51,734 nt of DNA from an uncultured Dorea sp. (GCA_947388185.1 CANDQP010000005.1:1-51734), one strand, 5' to 3'. Numbered from the stretch's first letter, positions 8,183 through 16,268 are shown. Notes: generated by a model not told the origin, from the sequence alone. Made by a program: numbers and translations.

Positions 8183-9181
8183 ATGCAGAGAATTTTAAAT
8201 AATCCAGATCATATTGTAGACGAGATGCTGGAAGGATTTGTGAAAAATCATAGAGATATCGTAAAACAAACTTCCCATCCTAGAGTGATTGCGAAGATCA
8301 ATGCGCCAATTGCGGGAAAAGTGGGGATTGTTACCGGAGGTGGATCTGGTCATAAACCGGCATTTATTGGATATATTGGGAGAAATATGTGTGATGCGGC
8401 AGCCGTTGGAGAGATATTTTCGTCGCCTACAGCGGCAGCATTTTTGGAAGCCTTCAAAGCAGCTGACGGAGGAAAAGGGGTTGCGTGTCTGTTCGGCAAT
8501 TACAGCGGTGACAACATGAATGTGAAGATGGCCGTCAAGATGGCGAAGAAGGAGGGACTGACCGTCAGGACGGTGATTGCCAATGATGATGTGGCGTCTG
8601 CGCCAAAGGACCAGAGAGATAAAAGGCGCGGTGTGGCAGGAGAGATCCTGATGTGGAAATGTGCCGGTGCAAAGGCGGCGAAAGGTGGAAAATTGGACGA
8701 AGTGATCGCTGCAGCACAAAAAGCGATTGACAGTACCAGAAGTATTGGAATTGGTCTCACTCCATGCACGCTTCCGGCAGTAGGACAACCGAATTTTGAG
8801 ATCAAGGCAGGAACCATGGAAGTCGGAATCGGACATCACGGCGAGCCGGGAATCAAGGTTTGTGAATTAGAAACGGCAGAAGAGATGGCACGCCGGATGG
8901 TAGATACCGTACTCCCGGATTATCCGTTCATAGAAGGAGACGAGGTAGTGGTATTGGTATCAGGGCTTGGCGCAACACCTGTCATGGAACAATATGTCCT
9001 TTATAACGAGATCGAGAAGCTGATCTGTGCAAAAGGCATTAAAATACATAAATCATATGTAGGCAATTACTATACATCCCTGGATATGATGGGGGTGACG
9101 CTAACAGTGATGAAATTGGATGATGAATTGAAAGAACTGATCGATATGCCGGCATATTGTATAGGTATGAAGGAGGAATAG
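8183..9181 (+). CDS. dhaK: DhaK-type kinase subunit (pair 2)
   Basis: 332 aa, ATG 5 bp after the isomerase stop, with AAGGAG overlapping the end of that gene. GGGSGH lies at residues 52-57, FGNYSGD near 104-110, and GIGHHGEPG has the substrate-binding His at 219. It is clearly diverged from pair 1: an extra APKDQRDKRRG insertion around residue 141-150 occurs where pair 1 has PKVRRG, which is the more common arrangement in tetrulose or erythrulose-type kinases. Tight packing with the isomerase suggests that this pair acts on its product. Confidence 0.87.
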   Translation: MQRILNNPDHIVDEMLEGFVKNHRDIVKQTSHPRVIAKINAPIAGKVGIVTGGGSGHKPAFIGYIGRNMCDAAAVGEIFSSPTAAAFLEAFKAADGGKGVACLFGNYSGDNMNVKMAVKMAKKEGLTVRTVIANDDVASAPKDQRDKRRGVAGEILMWKCAGAKAAKGGKLDEVIAAAQKAIDSTRSIGIGLTPCTLPAVGQPNFEIKAGTMEVGIGHHGEPGIKVCELETAEEMARRMVDTVLPDYPFIEGDEVVVLVSGLGATPVMEQYVLYNEIEKLICAKGIKIHKSYVGNYYTSLDMMGVTLTVMKLDDELKELIDMPAYCIGMKEE

Positions 9182-9187
9182 CCAGAG

Positions 9188-9832
9188 ATGGGACAGATAT
9201 TTAGGAATAAAGATGGGAAGTCGATCCTCATGAAGATGGTGAAAGCGATTCAGGACAATAAGGCATATCTGGGAGAAGTGGACGGACTGATCGGTGACGG
9301 AGACCACGGCATGAACATGAATAAGGGCTTTACTGTATTTGAAGAACGATTCGGCAGCGAAGAATTCGGATTTACGGAAGGTCTTGAGGAACTTGGCATG
9401 ATTCTGATGAATGAGATCGGTGGTTCTATGGGGCCGATCTATGGAACGATTTTTACGGCTATGGCGGAGAAGGGAGAAGGTTTAGAGGAGATCTCACTTA
9501 CCGGTTTTGCGGATATTCTGGAGTATGCCCTTGCCAAACTTCAGACGATCATTGAGGCACAGGTTGGAGACAAGACACTGGTGGACACATTGTCACCGGC
9601 AGCAGACAGTCTCAGGCAATCTCAAAAAGTCGGATGGGATCTGATGACGGCTATGAATGCGATGGCAGAGGCAGCCGCAAAAGGACGCGATTCTACGAAA
9701 GATATGGTGGCAAAATTCGGGCGGTCCAGCCGGTTAGGGGAACGTTCCAGAGGAGTGCTAGATGCCGGTGCCACATCCTGTTGCCTGATTCTTACGGCTA
9801 TGGCAGAAGGAATCAAGGAGATGGTCTGTTGA
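9188..9832 (+). CDS. dhaL: DhaL-type ATP-binding kinase subunit (pair 2)
   Basis: 214 aa, starting 6 bp after dhaK of pair 2. The metal-nucleotide motif is DGLIGDGDHG, followed by GGSMGPIYG near residue 77-85, GDKTLVDTLSPA and a C-terminal RSSRLGERSRGVLDAGA loop typical of full-length DhaL. All three metal-binding Asp residues of D-x4-D-x-D are present, so the subunit should be active. It completes the second ATP-dependent kinase of the cluster. Confidence 0.87.
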   Translation: MGQIFRNKDGKSILMKMVKAIQDNKAYLGEVDGLIGDGDHGMNMNKGFTVFEERFGSEEFGFTEGLEELGMILMNEIGGSMGPIYGTIFTAMAEKGEGLEEISLTGFADILEYALAKLQTIIEAQVGDKTLVDTLSPAADSLRQSQKVGWDLMTAMNAMAEAAAKGRDSTKDMVAKFGRSSRLGERSRGVLDAGATSCCLILTAMAEGIKEMVC

Positions 9833-9877
9833 CGGACTTTGTATGGGAGCTGTAGATTTGGAAGGAGGGAATCAGAT

Positions 9878-10324
9878 ATGCATACAGTAGCAATAGGCTG
9901 TGACCCCAACGCCCAGGGTGCGAAGGAGAACCTGATTCGATTTCTTGGAAACTGTGGGCATAAAGTGACAGATTTCGGCAGTGAGGATCCCATCTATGCG
10001 AATACGGCGATTTCAGTGGCGGAGGCAGTGGCAAAGGGGGAGTATGAGAGGGGTATCCTGATCTGTGGTACCGGAATCGGGGTCTCACTGGCGGCAAATA
10101 AGGTAAAAGGTGCATATGCGGCTCTTTTGTCAGATGTCTATTCCGCAAAGCGGGCGCGTCTCAGTAACAATGCGAATATTGCATGCTTTGGTGCTTTTAC
10201 AATAGGCAATAAATTAATGGAAGAGCTGGCGGATGAGTTTCTGAGCAATGAGTTTGTGACAGGATGTGCGTCACAGCCTAAGATTGATAAGTTTGTGGAG
10301 TATGATCAACATAGAGAGGAATGA
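9878..10324 (+). CDS. RpiB/LacA/LacB-family sugar-phosphate isomerase
   Basis: 148 aa from the ATG at 9878 behind GAAGGAGGG; the frame reaches back to 9839 without a site. GCDPNAQG stands where RpiB has its phosphate- and sugar-binding GSDHAG, and ICGTGIG carries the catalytic Cys of the ene-diol mechanism. NNANIACFGAFTIG corresponds to the conserved N-D-ANVL-LG block. Members interconvert aldose and ketose phosphates, including ribose-5-P, galactose-6-P and tetrose-4-P. As last gene after two DhaKL kinases it would isomerise their phosphorylated product. GCDP in place of GSDH argues against a general ribose-5-phosphate isomerase role. Confidence 0.82.
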   Translation: MHTVAIGCDPNAQGAKENLIRFLGNCGHKVTDFGSEDPIYANTAISVAEAVAKGEYERGILICGTGIGVSLAANKVKGAYAALLSDVYSAKRARLSNNANIACFGAFTIGNKLMEELADEFLSNEFVTGCASQPKIDKFVEYDQHREE

Positions 10325-10325
10325 A

Positions 10326-10366
10326 AACAAGGTTGCTGCAAAATATCGTTTTGCGGCAGCCTTGTT
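10326..10366 (+). terminator. 18-bp hairpin closing the catabolic cluster
   Basis: The arms 10326-10343 and 10349-10366 pair over 18 positions, with two G-U pairs, around the loop TATCG, immediately after the isomerase stop. No U tract follows on the + strand, so it may protect the mRNA 3' end or terminate weakly. Confidence 0.6.
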
Positions 10367-10387
10367 AAACGAGTAAAGAAAAAGGAA

Positions 10388-10862
10388 GTGAGTAAAATGG
10401 AAAATCAAAATAAAATGGGAGTCATGCCAATTCCAAGGCTGTTGATTTTTATGGCGTATCCGATGATATTTTCCTTTTTTGTAAATGTTGTCTATAATGT
10501 GATAGATAGTCTGTTTGTCTCGCATCTTGCAGATACGTCGGGAATTGTCAATGCCAGTGACAAAGCGGTAACGGCACTGTCATTGGCATATCCCGTCCAG
10601 ATGCTTATTATTGCTTTCGGTGTGGGGATTGGTGTCGGTGTCAATGCGAATTTGTCGAGGCACTCAGGAGAAGGGGATCACGAGATGGCTTCAAGGGTGT
10701 CTGTATTTTTTTCAGTGGCAGATTCATGACAGTGCGACGATTGAAATGAGGGAGACTTATCTTCGGGTAGTCTCGATTTGTTCCTTTGGTACGATCGGGG
10801 CAATGTGCTTTGAGAAATTGCTGCAGGCAACCGGAAGGACGAAGGCAGTGATGTTTGGACAG
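10388..10862 (+). pseudogene. MATE efflux pump, broken N-terminal remnant
   Basis: Codons from 10397 (GTG possible at 10388) give a normal MATE N-terminus: helix 1, NVVYNVIDSLFVSHL, ALSLAYPVQMLI and GVGIGVGVNANLSRHSGEGD. The frame stops at 10727-10729. Homology resumes in another frame with EMRETYLRVVSICSFGTIG and EKLLQATGRTKAVMFGQ, then ends near 10862. Between these blocks a membrane segment is missing, so at least one internal deletion with a frameshift has occurred, and the C-terminal two thirds are absent. The right edge abuts the opposite-strand MerR remnant. Confidence 0.75.
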
Positions 10863-11282
10863 CTTCTGGTGCTCCTCCAGACGCCGGATCGAGTATTCCA
10901 GGTCCAAATAGGTGCTAAGTCTCAGAGAATCCTCAATCCAGACAATTCGACAGGAGGAAACCTTGACCAGCTGAATCTTATTAAGATCTGAGCTTACGGC
11001 ATCGTGAAGCTGCCTGAGGCGGTGGTCTGTTTTGCGCTCTATGGCGGCTAATTCCTGCTGCTTTTCTGCAGAAAAGCAGCAATCTGATTCAAGGGCATAT
11101 ACAGGCCCCTAAGATATCGGATGGTATTCAGCACCTCGAATTGCCGACTGCTGCAATACCGATATCCGGTATTTCATCAATATATTCGGGCTTTAAAAGC
11201 CCTGCCTGCTCATAATGCCGAAGACTTCCTACACTGATGTGGAACATCTTCGCCACATCGCCTATTTGGAATAGTTTTTTGT
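10863..11282 (-). pseudogene. MerR-family regulator with GyrI-like effector domain, degenerate
   Basis: Reading leftward, KKLFQIGDVAKMFHISVGSL-RHYEQAGLLKPEYID is a MerR helix-turn-helix. After a frameshift come YCSSRQFEVLNTIRYLRGL and MPLNQIAAFLQ, and after another break KQQELAAIERKTDHRLRQLH and RIVWIEDSLRLSTYLDLEYS, the linker and start of an effector-binding domain. The regulator is thus spread over three frames and lacks its end. It has lost its own start codon at the junction with the MATE fragment on its right. Confidence 0.7.
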
Positions 11283-11637
11283 TAGAGAAGAGCAGCAGTA
11301 ATGCGGTGATGGCGGCGGATATCCTCATTAACAGGGTGACTGTATTGCCGATAGTGGCAAAGGCATGTTCGGAGTGTTTGGTCCCAACCGCCTTGCCGAT
11401 GGTTACGGTAGATCCCATGGCAAGCCCTACGATCATGACAGTCAGCATATGCATAACCTGGCTGCCGATAGAGACGGCGGTAATCTGTGCCACGCCGTTG
11501 AACTGACCGATAATAAAGAGGTCCGCCATACCATACAAAGTCTGCAGAAGATATGATAAGAGGTAAGGCAGTGAGAAATATGTAATATTTTTGAATATGC
11601 TGCCGGTGGTTAGTTTCTTTTCCATTTCTAAAAACAC
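11283..11637 (-). pseudogene. MATE efflux pump N-terminal fragment, fused in frame to MerR remnant
   Basis: The ATG at 11625 (upstream ATG at 11637 less likely) follows AAAGGAG on the minus strand. About 115 residues of a MATE protein are readable: SIFKNITYFSLPYLLSYLL, TLYGMADLFIIGQF, ITAVSIGSQVMHMLTVMIVG and GKAVGTKHSEHAFATIG. At LLLLFSN the sequence changes abruptly to KKLFQIGDVAKMF of a MerR protein without a stop, so the open frame continues to 11128 as a 169-aa MATE-MerR chimera. The remaining MATE helices are missing. A functional chimera is unlikely. Confidence 0.72.
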
Positions 11638-11794
11638 TCCTTTCGGAGTATGTCATAATCTTGTTTTTTCTTTTACATGTTCTTCATGTATTGCTTCAAC
11701 TGAGCAATTATTATTGATTTCCGAATGAGGATTTCGTATAATAATAAAAATAAGTAAATGTTTATAATTTATTTTTTATAGGGGAGATTGAATC

Positions 11795-12147
11795 ATGAGA
11801 ATATATTTGGATAATTGGTGTTATAATCGACCTTATGACGATCAATCGCAAATGAGAATTCATTTAGAAACAGAAGCAAAGCTTCTTATCCAAGATATGG
11901 TTAAAAGGGGAGATTTGGAGTTGGTTGCGTCCTTTGCTTTGACATATGAAAATGGGAAAAATCGATTTGTTCATAAAAAGAGACTATTTCAGAATGTATA
12001 GAAGATAATGCTTCATATTATGTGGGTATGGTAAACGACAAAGAGATAGCAGAAATAGCAGAACCGATTAAATTAACGGGGGTTAAGGATGTGGATGTAT
12101 TTCATGTCGCATATGCAATTTTTTCAGAGAGCGAATGGAGGAAAGTG
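11795..12147 (+). pseudogene. PIN-domain toxin remnant (frameshifted, truncated)
   Basis: MRIYLDNWCYNRPYDDQ, then LETEAKLLIQDMV and LVASFALTYEN, matches the start of a family of small PIN-domain proteins, including the first acidic residue in YLDN. The frame ends at 12001. A one-frame shift restores SECIEDNASYYVGM and VKDVDVFHVAYAIFSE, but the following conserved block with the last acidic residues is missing and the sequence runs directly into the ribosome binding site of the next gene. As read, the nuclease would be inactive. Confidence 0.6.
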
Positions 12148-12375
12148 ATGATGAATAGTGCAGTTGAAATTATGGATATCGGTTTTGCTTGTTTAGTTGA
12201 AAAGTTAGGTGTTGTAAATGCGGAACGATTTATAGCAATGATTAAAAGAGACAGTTTTGATTACACAATTTAGAGAAAGAAATATTTTAAAGCTATGGAG
12301 TTGGAAATGATTTGGAAGGAAGCGATCGAGTATGAGAAATCTCACCCATTTAAAGGCAGAGCGGTTAGGCTTTGA
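12148..12375 (+). pseudogene. Antitoxin-like protein with premature amber stop
   Basis: ATG codons at 12148 and 12151 follow GGAGG at 12137-12141. The product begins MMNSAVEIMDIGFACLVEKL and contains ERFIAMIKRDSFDYT. TAG at 12271 stops it after about 41 residues, yet the same frame continues through MELEMIWKEAIEYEKSHPF to TGA at 12373. The continuation has the length and character of small partners encoded beside PIN-type toxins. A Trp (TGG) to TAG change after DYT is the simplest reading. With the toxin also broken, the module looks dead. Confidence 0.5.
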
Positions 12376-12490
12376 AAATAAAAGTTAGAACTTTGCTGTA
12401 GGCGGAAGGATAAGAAGATTGACTTTCTTTGTCGAACGTTCTGGTAATTAAGGTGGTTTATTTCAGATAATGAAGTACGGAGGGAAGAAG

Positions 12491-13087
12491 ATGAATAAGG
12501 AAAGAATAGAAAAACAGTTTGATTTTATACGCGAGATTGACAAGGAGAAGTTTATCGGTCGGCAGACGTACCTTTCGGATGCCAGGAGAAAGGAGAATGA
12601 CGCAGAGCATGCGTGGCATATGGCGGTCATGACGATTCTCCTAAGCGAGTATTCCAATGAGCCGATCGATGTACTGAAGACTGTGACTATGCTCTTGATC
12701 CATGACCTGGTTGAGATCGACGCGGGCGATACCTATGCATATGATGAAGAGGGCAAGAAGACCAAGGAAGTACGGGAGCTGGCTGCAGCAGACCGGATAT
12801 TCGGGCTGCTTCCTGAGGATCAGGGGAAGAAGCTCCGTGCGCTGTGGGATGAATTTGAAGCCAGGGAGACGGCAGAGGCGAAGTTCGCCCATGCCATGGA
12901 TCATGTTCAGCCTTTGATGCTGAATGCGGCGACAGAGGGGAAGAGCTGGATCGAACATGGAGTGCGGTTAAGCCAGGTACTTAAGAGGAATCAAAGTACG
13001 GGGGACGGATCGGAAGAATTATGGGAGTATGCATATGAGAACTTCATCAGCCCTAATCTTGAGAAGGGGAGAATAGAGAAGGATTAG
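12491..13087 (+). CDS. HD-domain phosphohydrolase (YfbR-like)
   Basis: 198 aa from the ATG at 12491 behind GGAGGGAAGAAG; the frame extends to 12470 without a site. The HD metal-binding set is complete: H40 in NDAEHAWH, H71-D72 in LLIHDLVEIDAGD, and D137 in AHAMDHVQP. The single small HD domain and these spacings match the YfbR/5'-deoxynucleotidase group, which removes phosphate from nucleoside monophosphates. It ends 3 bp before the response regulator gene, so it is probably co-transcribed with that two-component system, though a functional link is only positional. Confidence 0.8.
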   Translation: MNKERIEKQFDFIREIDKEKFIGRQTYLSDARRKENDAEHAWHMAVMTILLSEYSNEPIDVLKTVTMLLIHDLVEIDAGDTYAYDEEGKKTKEVRELAAADRIFGLLPEDQGKKLRALWDEFEARETAEAKFAHAMDHVQPLMLNAATEGKSWIEHGVRLSQVLKRNQSTGDGSEELWEYAYENFISPNLEKGRIEKD

Positions 13088-13089
13088 AT

Positions 13090-13803
13090 ATGCTTAAGAT
13101 TGCAGTCTGTGATGATGAGAAATACTACAGAGAGCAGATACATACTCAGCTTCTTCTGTATCTTAAGGCTCGTGGACTGGACGCTTCAGTAGATCTCTTC
13201 TCTTCCGGGAAAGAATTCCTTGCAGACAGGGAGAACCTTGTCGGATATGATATTGTCTTCCTGGACATCAACATGGAGGACATAGACGGGATCCAGACGG
13301 CGATGGAGATGCGTAAGTTTCAGTCAGAGACTTGTATCGTACTGGTGACCGCATTCCTGAATTATGCGCTGGAAGGATATAAGGTCGGGGCGGTCCGATA
13401 TATCATGAAGGATGCTCTTGAGATGCAGATGACAGAATGCATGGATGCGGTCTTGAAGAAGATGCAGATCCGTCGGGTTACGTTTCCTTTTGTCGAGGGT
13501 GAGAGAACACTGTATACTGACAATATCATCTATATAGAGAGTCAGGGACATAAGTGTATGTTTCTATATATGGAGAAAGAGATTGGGACTTACCAGATCT
13601 ATGAGAAGTTGGATAAGATTGAAGAGATGCTGTCAGGATATGGGTTTCTAAGGACACATAAAAGTTTCCTTGTAAACATGAAACATGTCAGGACGGTCAG
13701 TAATTATCTGGTGACCCTGGACTCGGGAGAGAAACTTCCGGTGCCGAGACTTCGGTTTCGCAAGGTGAAGGAAGCGTTTGTAGCGTATAAGGGGGCAATG
13801 TAG
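13090..13803 (+). CDS. LytTR-type response regulator (AgrA/VirR-like)
   Basis: 237 aa. The receiver domain has CDDE near residue 7-10 and a phosphoacceptor Asp59 in FLDINMEDIDG. The C-terminal LytTR DNA-binding domain spans about 140-235, with IIYIESQGHKC, FLRTHKSFLVNM and LPVPRLRFRKVKEAF. Proteins of this type bind paired direct repeats and control peptide-signalling, virulence or bacteriocin genes. Its stop is immediately followed by the sensor kinase ATG, so the two are translated together. No AgrB- or AgrD-like genes are seen, so the signal is unknown. Confidence 0.88.
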   Translation: MLKIAVCDDEKYYREQIHTQLLLYLKARGLDASVDLFSSGKEFLADRENLVGYDIVFLDINMEDIDGIQTAMEMRKFQSETCIVLVTAFLNYALEGYKVGAVRYIMKDALEMQMTECMDAVLKKMQIRRVTFPFVEGERTLYTDNIIYIESQGHKCMFLYMEKEIGTYQIYEKLDKIEEMLSGYGFLRTHKSFLVNMKHVRTVSNYLVTLDSGEKLPVPRLRFRKVKEAFVAYKGAM

Positions 13804-15072
13804 ATGGAGATGATCGTAAGAAGCCTGGCGGGCAGTCTGCTTACAGGAATCGGATGCAGCATCTTTTTCGGGACGCTTTTACCCCGCAGGGGCCGGAACG
13901 AATGTCTGCCGCCTTTGGCGTTTGCGGCGGGATTTTTCCTGATTGCCGTGACGGAGGCGCCGGGGCTTCTGCTTCAGCCTGTCCGGGTGGTTATACTGCT
14001 TGGTATCGTCATACAGATTTTTTACAAGGGAAACCTTGGAAAGATCATACTGCTTGCGATATTCTGGTGCGCGCTTTACTGGGTAATGAATCTGCTGGCG
14101 CTGTCGGTGATCTATGTGATGCCCCGGCCGTATGCGGGTATTCCCGGTCTATCAGACTGGCTGTGCGATATTCTGCTCATATGCCTGACGCTTATCTTTC
14201 ACTATAAATGCAGGGATTGGTCGGACAGCTTTGGCGGGACCGGGTGGAGCCGTTTTGGATGGCTTCCGGTGATTAGTATTCTGGTGACAACACTGTTGTC
14301 AATGTATATATGGTATACGGATTCGATCCGTGCGGACAGCGGCGGTCTACTGGCGGCCGCTGTTGGTTATTGCGTGATCAATGTGCTTGCCTTTTATTTT
14401 ATCGGAAATATCCTGGAGAAGGAGGCGCAGGTGCAGAAGGCCCGTCTTATGCAGGAGAAGCTAGAAAATCAGATGGAAATGTACCGGAATACGCAGGAGA
14501 GCGAGACGCGCTACCGAAGGTATCTGCATGATTACAAAAATCAATTGGGATGTATACACGGAATGCTTAAGGCAGGGGAGGTTGAGGAGGCCCTTGCTTA
14601 CATAGAAGAACTGCACAGCGGCATCCGAAAGGGCGAGGACTGCGTCGACACGAATCATCTGGTGGTCAATACGGTGCTGAACCAGAAGTATCAATACGCC
14701 AGAGAGAAAGGCATTACTATGGTGATGTCGGTAAATGATCTGTCCGGGCTAACGATGAGCAAGGAAGATATTGTTGCCCTGCTTGTGAATCTGTTAGACA
14801 ATGCCGTCGAGGCCTGCGAGAAGCTTGACGGCAATAAGATCATACAGTTTAAGATGATGCTGGAAGAGGAGGAACTGACGGTCTCCGTGCGTAATCCGGT
14901 GAAAGAGCCGGTTGTGATAAAAGGAAAGAGAATCCTCACAACGAAGAGGGAAAAGGATGAACACGGGATAGGATTCCTCAATATTAATTCGGTGATCGAG
15001 AAGAATCATGGTACAAGCGTTCTGAAATGCCGGGACGGCTGGTTTTATTTCTCTGCAGTGCTGCACGTTTAG
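13804..15072 (+). CDS. GHKL sensor histidine kinase (AgrC-like)
   Basis: 422 aa, starting directly after the regulator stop codon. About six to seven hydrophobic segments fill residues 1-200, followed by a coiled linker and the phosphorylation site H242 in RYLHDYKNQLG. The ATPase has NLLDNAVEAC (N box) and DEHGIGFLNI (G box) near the C-terminus. This arrangement is typical of AgrC/ComD kinases that sense peptides through the membrane domain and phosphorylate a LytTR regulator. The start is ATG with the binding site inside the preceding gene. Confidence 0.87.
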   Translation: MEMIVRSLAGSLLTGIGCSIFFGTLLPRRGRNECLPPLAFAAGFFLIAVTEAPGLLLQPVRVVILLGIVIQIFYKGNLGKIILLAIFWCALYWVMNLLALSVIYVMPRPYAGIPGLSDWLCDILLICLTLIFHYKCRDWSDSFGGTGWSRFGWLPVISILVTTLLSMYIWYTDSIRADSGGLLAAAVGYCVINVLAFYFIGNILEKEAQVQKARLMQEKLENQMEMYRNTQESETRYRRYLHDYKNQLGCIHGMLKAGEVEEALAYIEELHSGIRKGEDCVDTNHLVVNTVLNQKYQYAREKGITMVMSVNDLSGLTMSKEDIVALLVNLLDNAVEACEKLDGNKIIQFKMMLEEEELTVSVRNPVKEPVVIKGKRILTTKREKDEHGIGFLNINSVIEKNHGTSVLKCRDGWFYFSAVLHV

Positions 15073-15141
15073 CGTCTTTTTATGCTGTCTGACCGTCGGT
15101 TCATGCGCGGCGGATTGCTATGTCTGAATGGAAGGAATAAG

Positions 15142-15185
15142 ATATACTTGAAGGCGGGATTCGGGAATCCGGTTTTTAAGTATAT
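15142..15185 (+). other. Hairpin between the sensor kinase and the lipoprotein
   Basis: ATATACTT (15142-15149) pairs with AAGTATAT (15178-15185), and an inner GGATT/AATCC stem sits between them. No U tract follows on the + strand. It lies just before the lipoprotein ribosome binding site and could be a weak terminator or a leader structure. Confidence 0.35.
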
Positions 15186-15208
15186 GCGGAAAACGGAGGT
15201 TTGGACTT

Positions 15209-16015
15209 ATGAGGACAGCAAAATATGACAGAACGGGAGACTATGGAACAGAAGGGAAAGCTTTGGCAGTTAAAAGGCATGTGAAGACAACGGTAATGGT
15301 TGCTCTTCTGACAGCTTTCCTTCTTCTTACGGCCTGCGCCGGGAAGATGAAGAATAAGACTGCTGATACCCCAAGGGAGGCGGCGCAGCAGACGATGGAG
15401 GCGATAAAGGGGCTGGATCTTAAGACCTTTAATGAATGTACGGATAATTACGAGGGAGCCTGCCTGAATATGATCGGGTTTCCGGTTGAGAAGGAGTACA
15501 AGGTATTCAGTGAATTATTGCAGCCGCATTTTTTTAAAGGCAGGCATTACAGGGAGAACCACAGGTTTGCAGAGAAGGTTGTAGAAGAATTGACCTGGAA
15601 AGTCGGCGAGATAGAAGAAGACGGGGATAAGGCCCGGATCAGGATGACATTTGCCAACAAAGATATGTCGGAAGCGATGGGGCGTTATGCCTTAGGGATC
15701 GTGGAGGATATGATCGATGACGCGGAGATCGGAGCAGCTTCTCTTATCAAGAATGTGGGGGATATGATTAACTACAGGGATGATGACCTGATCCGCTGTA
15801 TCGATGAGACGGAGAATACCTGGACAGAAGAGATTGATGTTACGGCGTATAGAGAGGGCGGCGCATGGAAGATTCATCTTAGTGATGAATTGATCAATGC
15901 ATTCATGGGGAATATCAATTCAGACGAATACCCGGAAGAGATAGAGGAACGTCTGACGGGCTTAGAAGAAGCGTACGAAGAGAAGGCGGCGCGGTGGGCC
16001 GAAGAAATGTTTTGA
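15209..16015 (+). CDS. Putative lipoprotein of unknown function
   Basis: 268 aa. A hydrophobic segment (about residues 26-42) ends in the lipobox LLLTAC with Cys43, so the mature protein should be lipid-anchored outside the membrane. The 25 residues ahead of it are unusually long for a signal peptide, and the GTG at codon 25 is a possible alternative start. The mature part is acidic and helical, starts DTPREAAQQTMEAIKGLDL, and resembles the general DUF4878-like plan of small secreted helper proteins. No enzyme motif is visible. It follows the Agr-like pair and might be its target or sensor accessory. A mobile element begins at its stop codon. Confidence 0.7.
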   Translation: MRTAKYDRTGDYGTEGKALAVKRHVKTTVMVALLTAFLLLTACAGKMKNKTADTPREAAQQTMEAIKGLDLKTFNECTDNYEGACLNMIGFPVEKEYKVFSELLQPHFFKGRHYRENHRFAEKVVEELTWKVGEIEEDGDKARIRMTFANKDMSEAMGRYALGIVEDMIDDAEIGAASLIKNVGDMINYRDDDLIRCIDETENTWTEEIDVTAYREGGAWKIHLSDELINAFMGNINSDEYPEEIEERLTGLEEAYEEKAARWAEEMF

Positions 16016-16047
16016 TGGTTACTTTTCACGGGGTGGGAAGATTTAAA

Positions 16048-16074
16048 AGAGCTGCTTGAAAACCAAGCGGCTCT
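16048..16074 (-). terminator. Rho-independent terminator for the toxin transcript
   Basis: 16048-16058 pairs with 16064-16074 (11 bp, one G-U) around AAAAC. On the minus strand the hairpin is followed by TTTTAAAT, so it should end the leftward toxin mRNA that begins near 16342. Confidence 0.65.
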
Positions 16075-16084
16075 GATGTATAAT
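16056..16084 (+). promoter_or_regulatory. Sigma-A promoter for antisense RNA
   Basis: TTGAAA (16056-16061), a 17-bp spacer and TATAAT (16079-16084) make a near-consensus promoter reading rightward into the 3' end of the toxin gene. The expected start is near 16091. Confidence 0.75.
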
Positions 16085-16090
16085 CTACTT

Positions 16091-16197
16091 AGAAAGGTTA
16101 ATCGGACACGAAGTTCCGATATACCCTCAGTAAAAAGAAAAAATTACAAGAATTTAAGCATCCTCACTTTTGGACGGGTAGGGATGCTTATTTCTTT
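16091..16197 (+). ncRNA. Predicted antisense antitoxin RNA
   Basis: A transcript from the consensus promoter at 16056 would run to the hairpin at 16155-16190 followed by TTTCTTTTT, giving about 107 nt. It is complementary to the 3' region of the toxin mRNA and to its last codons, the geometry of TxpA/RatA and BsrG/SR4-type antitoxins. The ends are inferred from promoter and terminator positions. Confidence 0.65.
16155..16190 (+). terminator. Terminator of the antisense RNA
   Basis: TAAGCATCC (16155-16163) pairs with GGATGCTTA (16182-16190), followed on the + strand by a T-rich run. The right arm overlaps the toxin stop codon on the other strand, so both RNAs contain this structure. Confidence 0.7.
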
Positions 16198-16268
16198 TTA
16201 TGATTGTCTATGTAAGACAGAGCCGCGAACAACACAAGTAATAATGTCAGAACTTCCATTATACTCAT
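16188..16268 (-). CDS. Holin-like type I toxin peptide (26 aa)
   Basis: The ATG at 16268 reads MSIMEVLTLLLVLFAAL, then SYIDNHKKK and TAA. It is one short hydrophobic helix with a basic tail, the layout of the Fst/TxpA-like putative holin-like toxins of Bacillota. GAGGGTGGTG sits just upstream as ribosome binding site. Such peptides insert in the membrane and depolarise or lyse the cell when free of their antisense RNA. Here the antisense promoter, the toxin promoter, both terminators and a hairpin hiding the binding site can all be seen, which makes a real gene much more likely than chance. Confidence 0.75.
   Translation of the reverse strand: MSIMEVLTLLLVLFAALSYIDNHKKK

Noticed and set aside
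5085-9832. Dihydroxyacetone kinase of the PTS (DhaKLM) type
   Set aside because: No DhaM is present, there are two KL pairs, and both have intact ATP-subunit motifs; an ATP-dependent kinase for other ketoses is more likely.
10326-10366. Hairpin as a regulatory RNA
   Set aside because: Perfect stem directly after a stop codon at an operon end; an mRNA 3' structure is sufficient.
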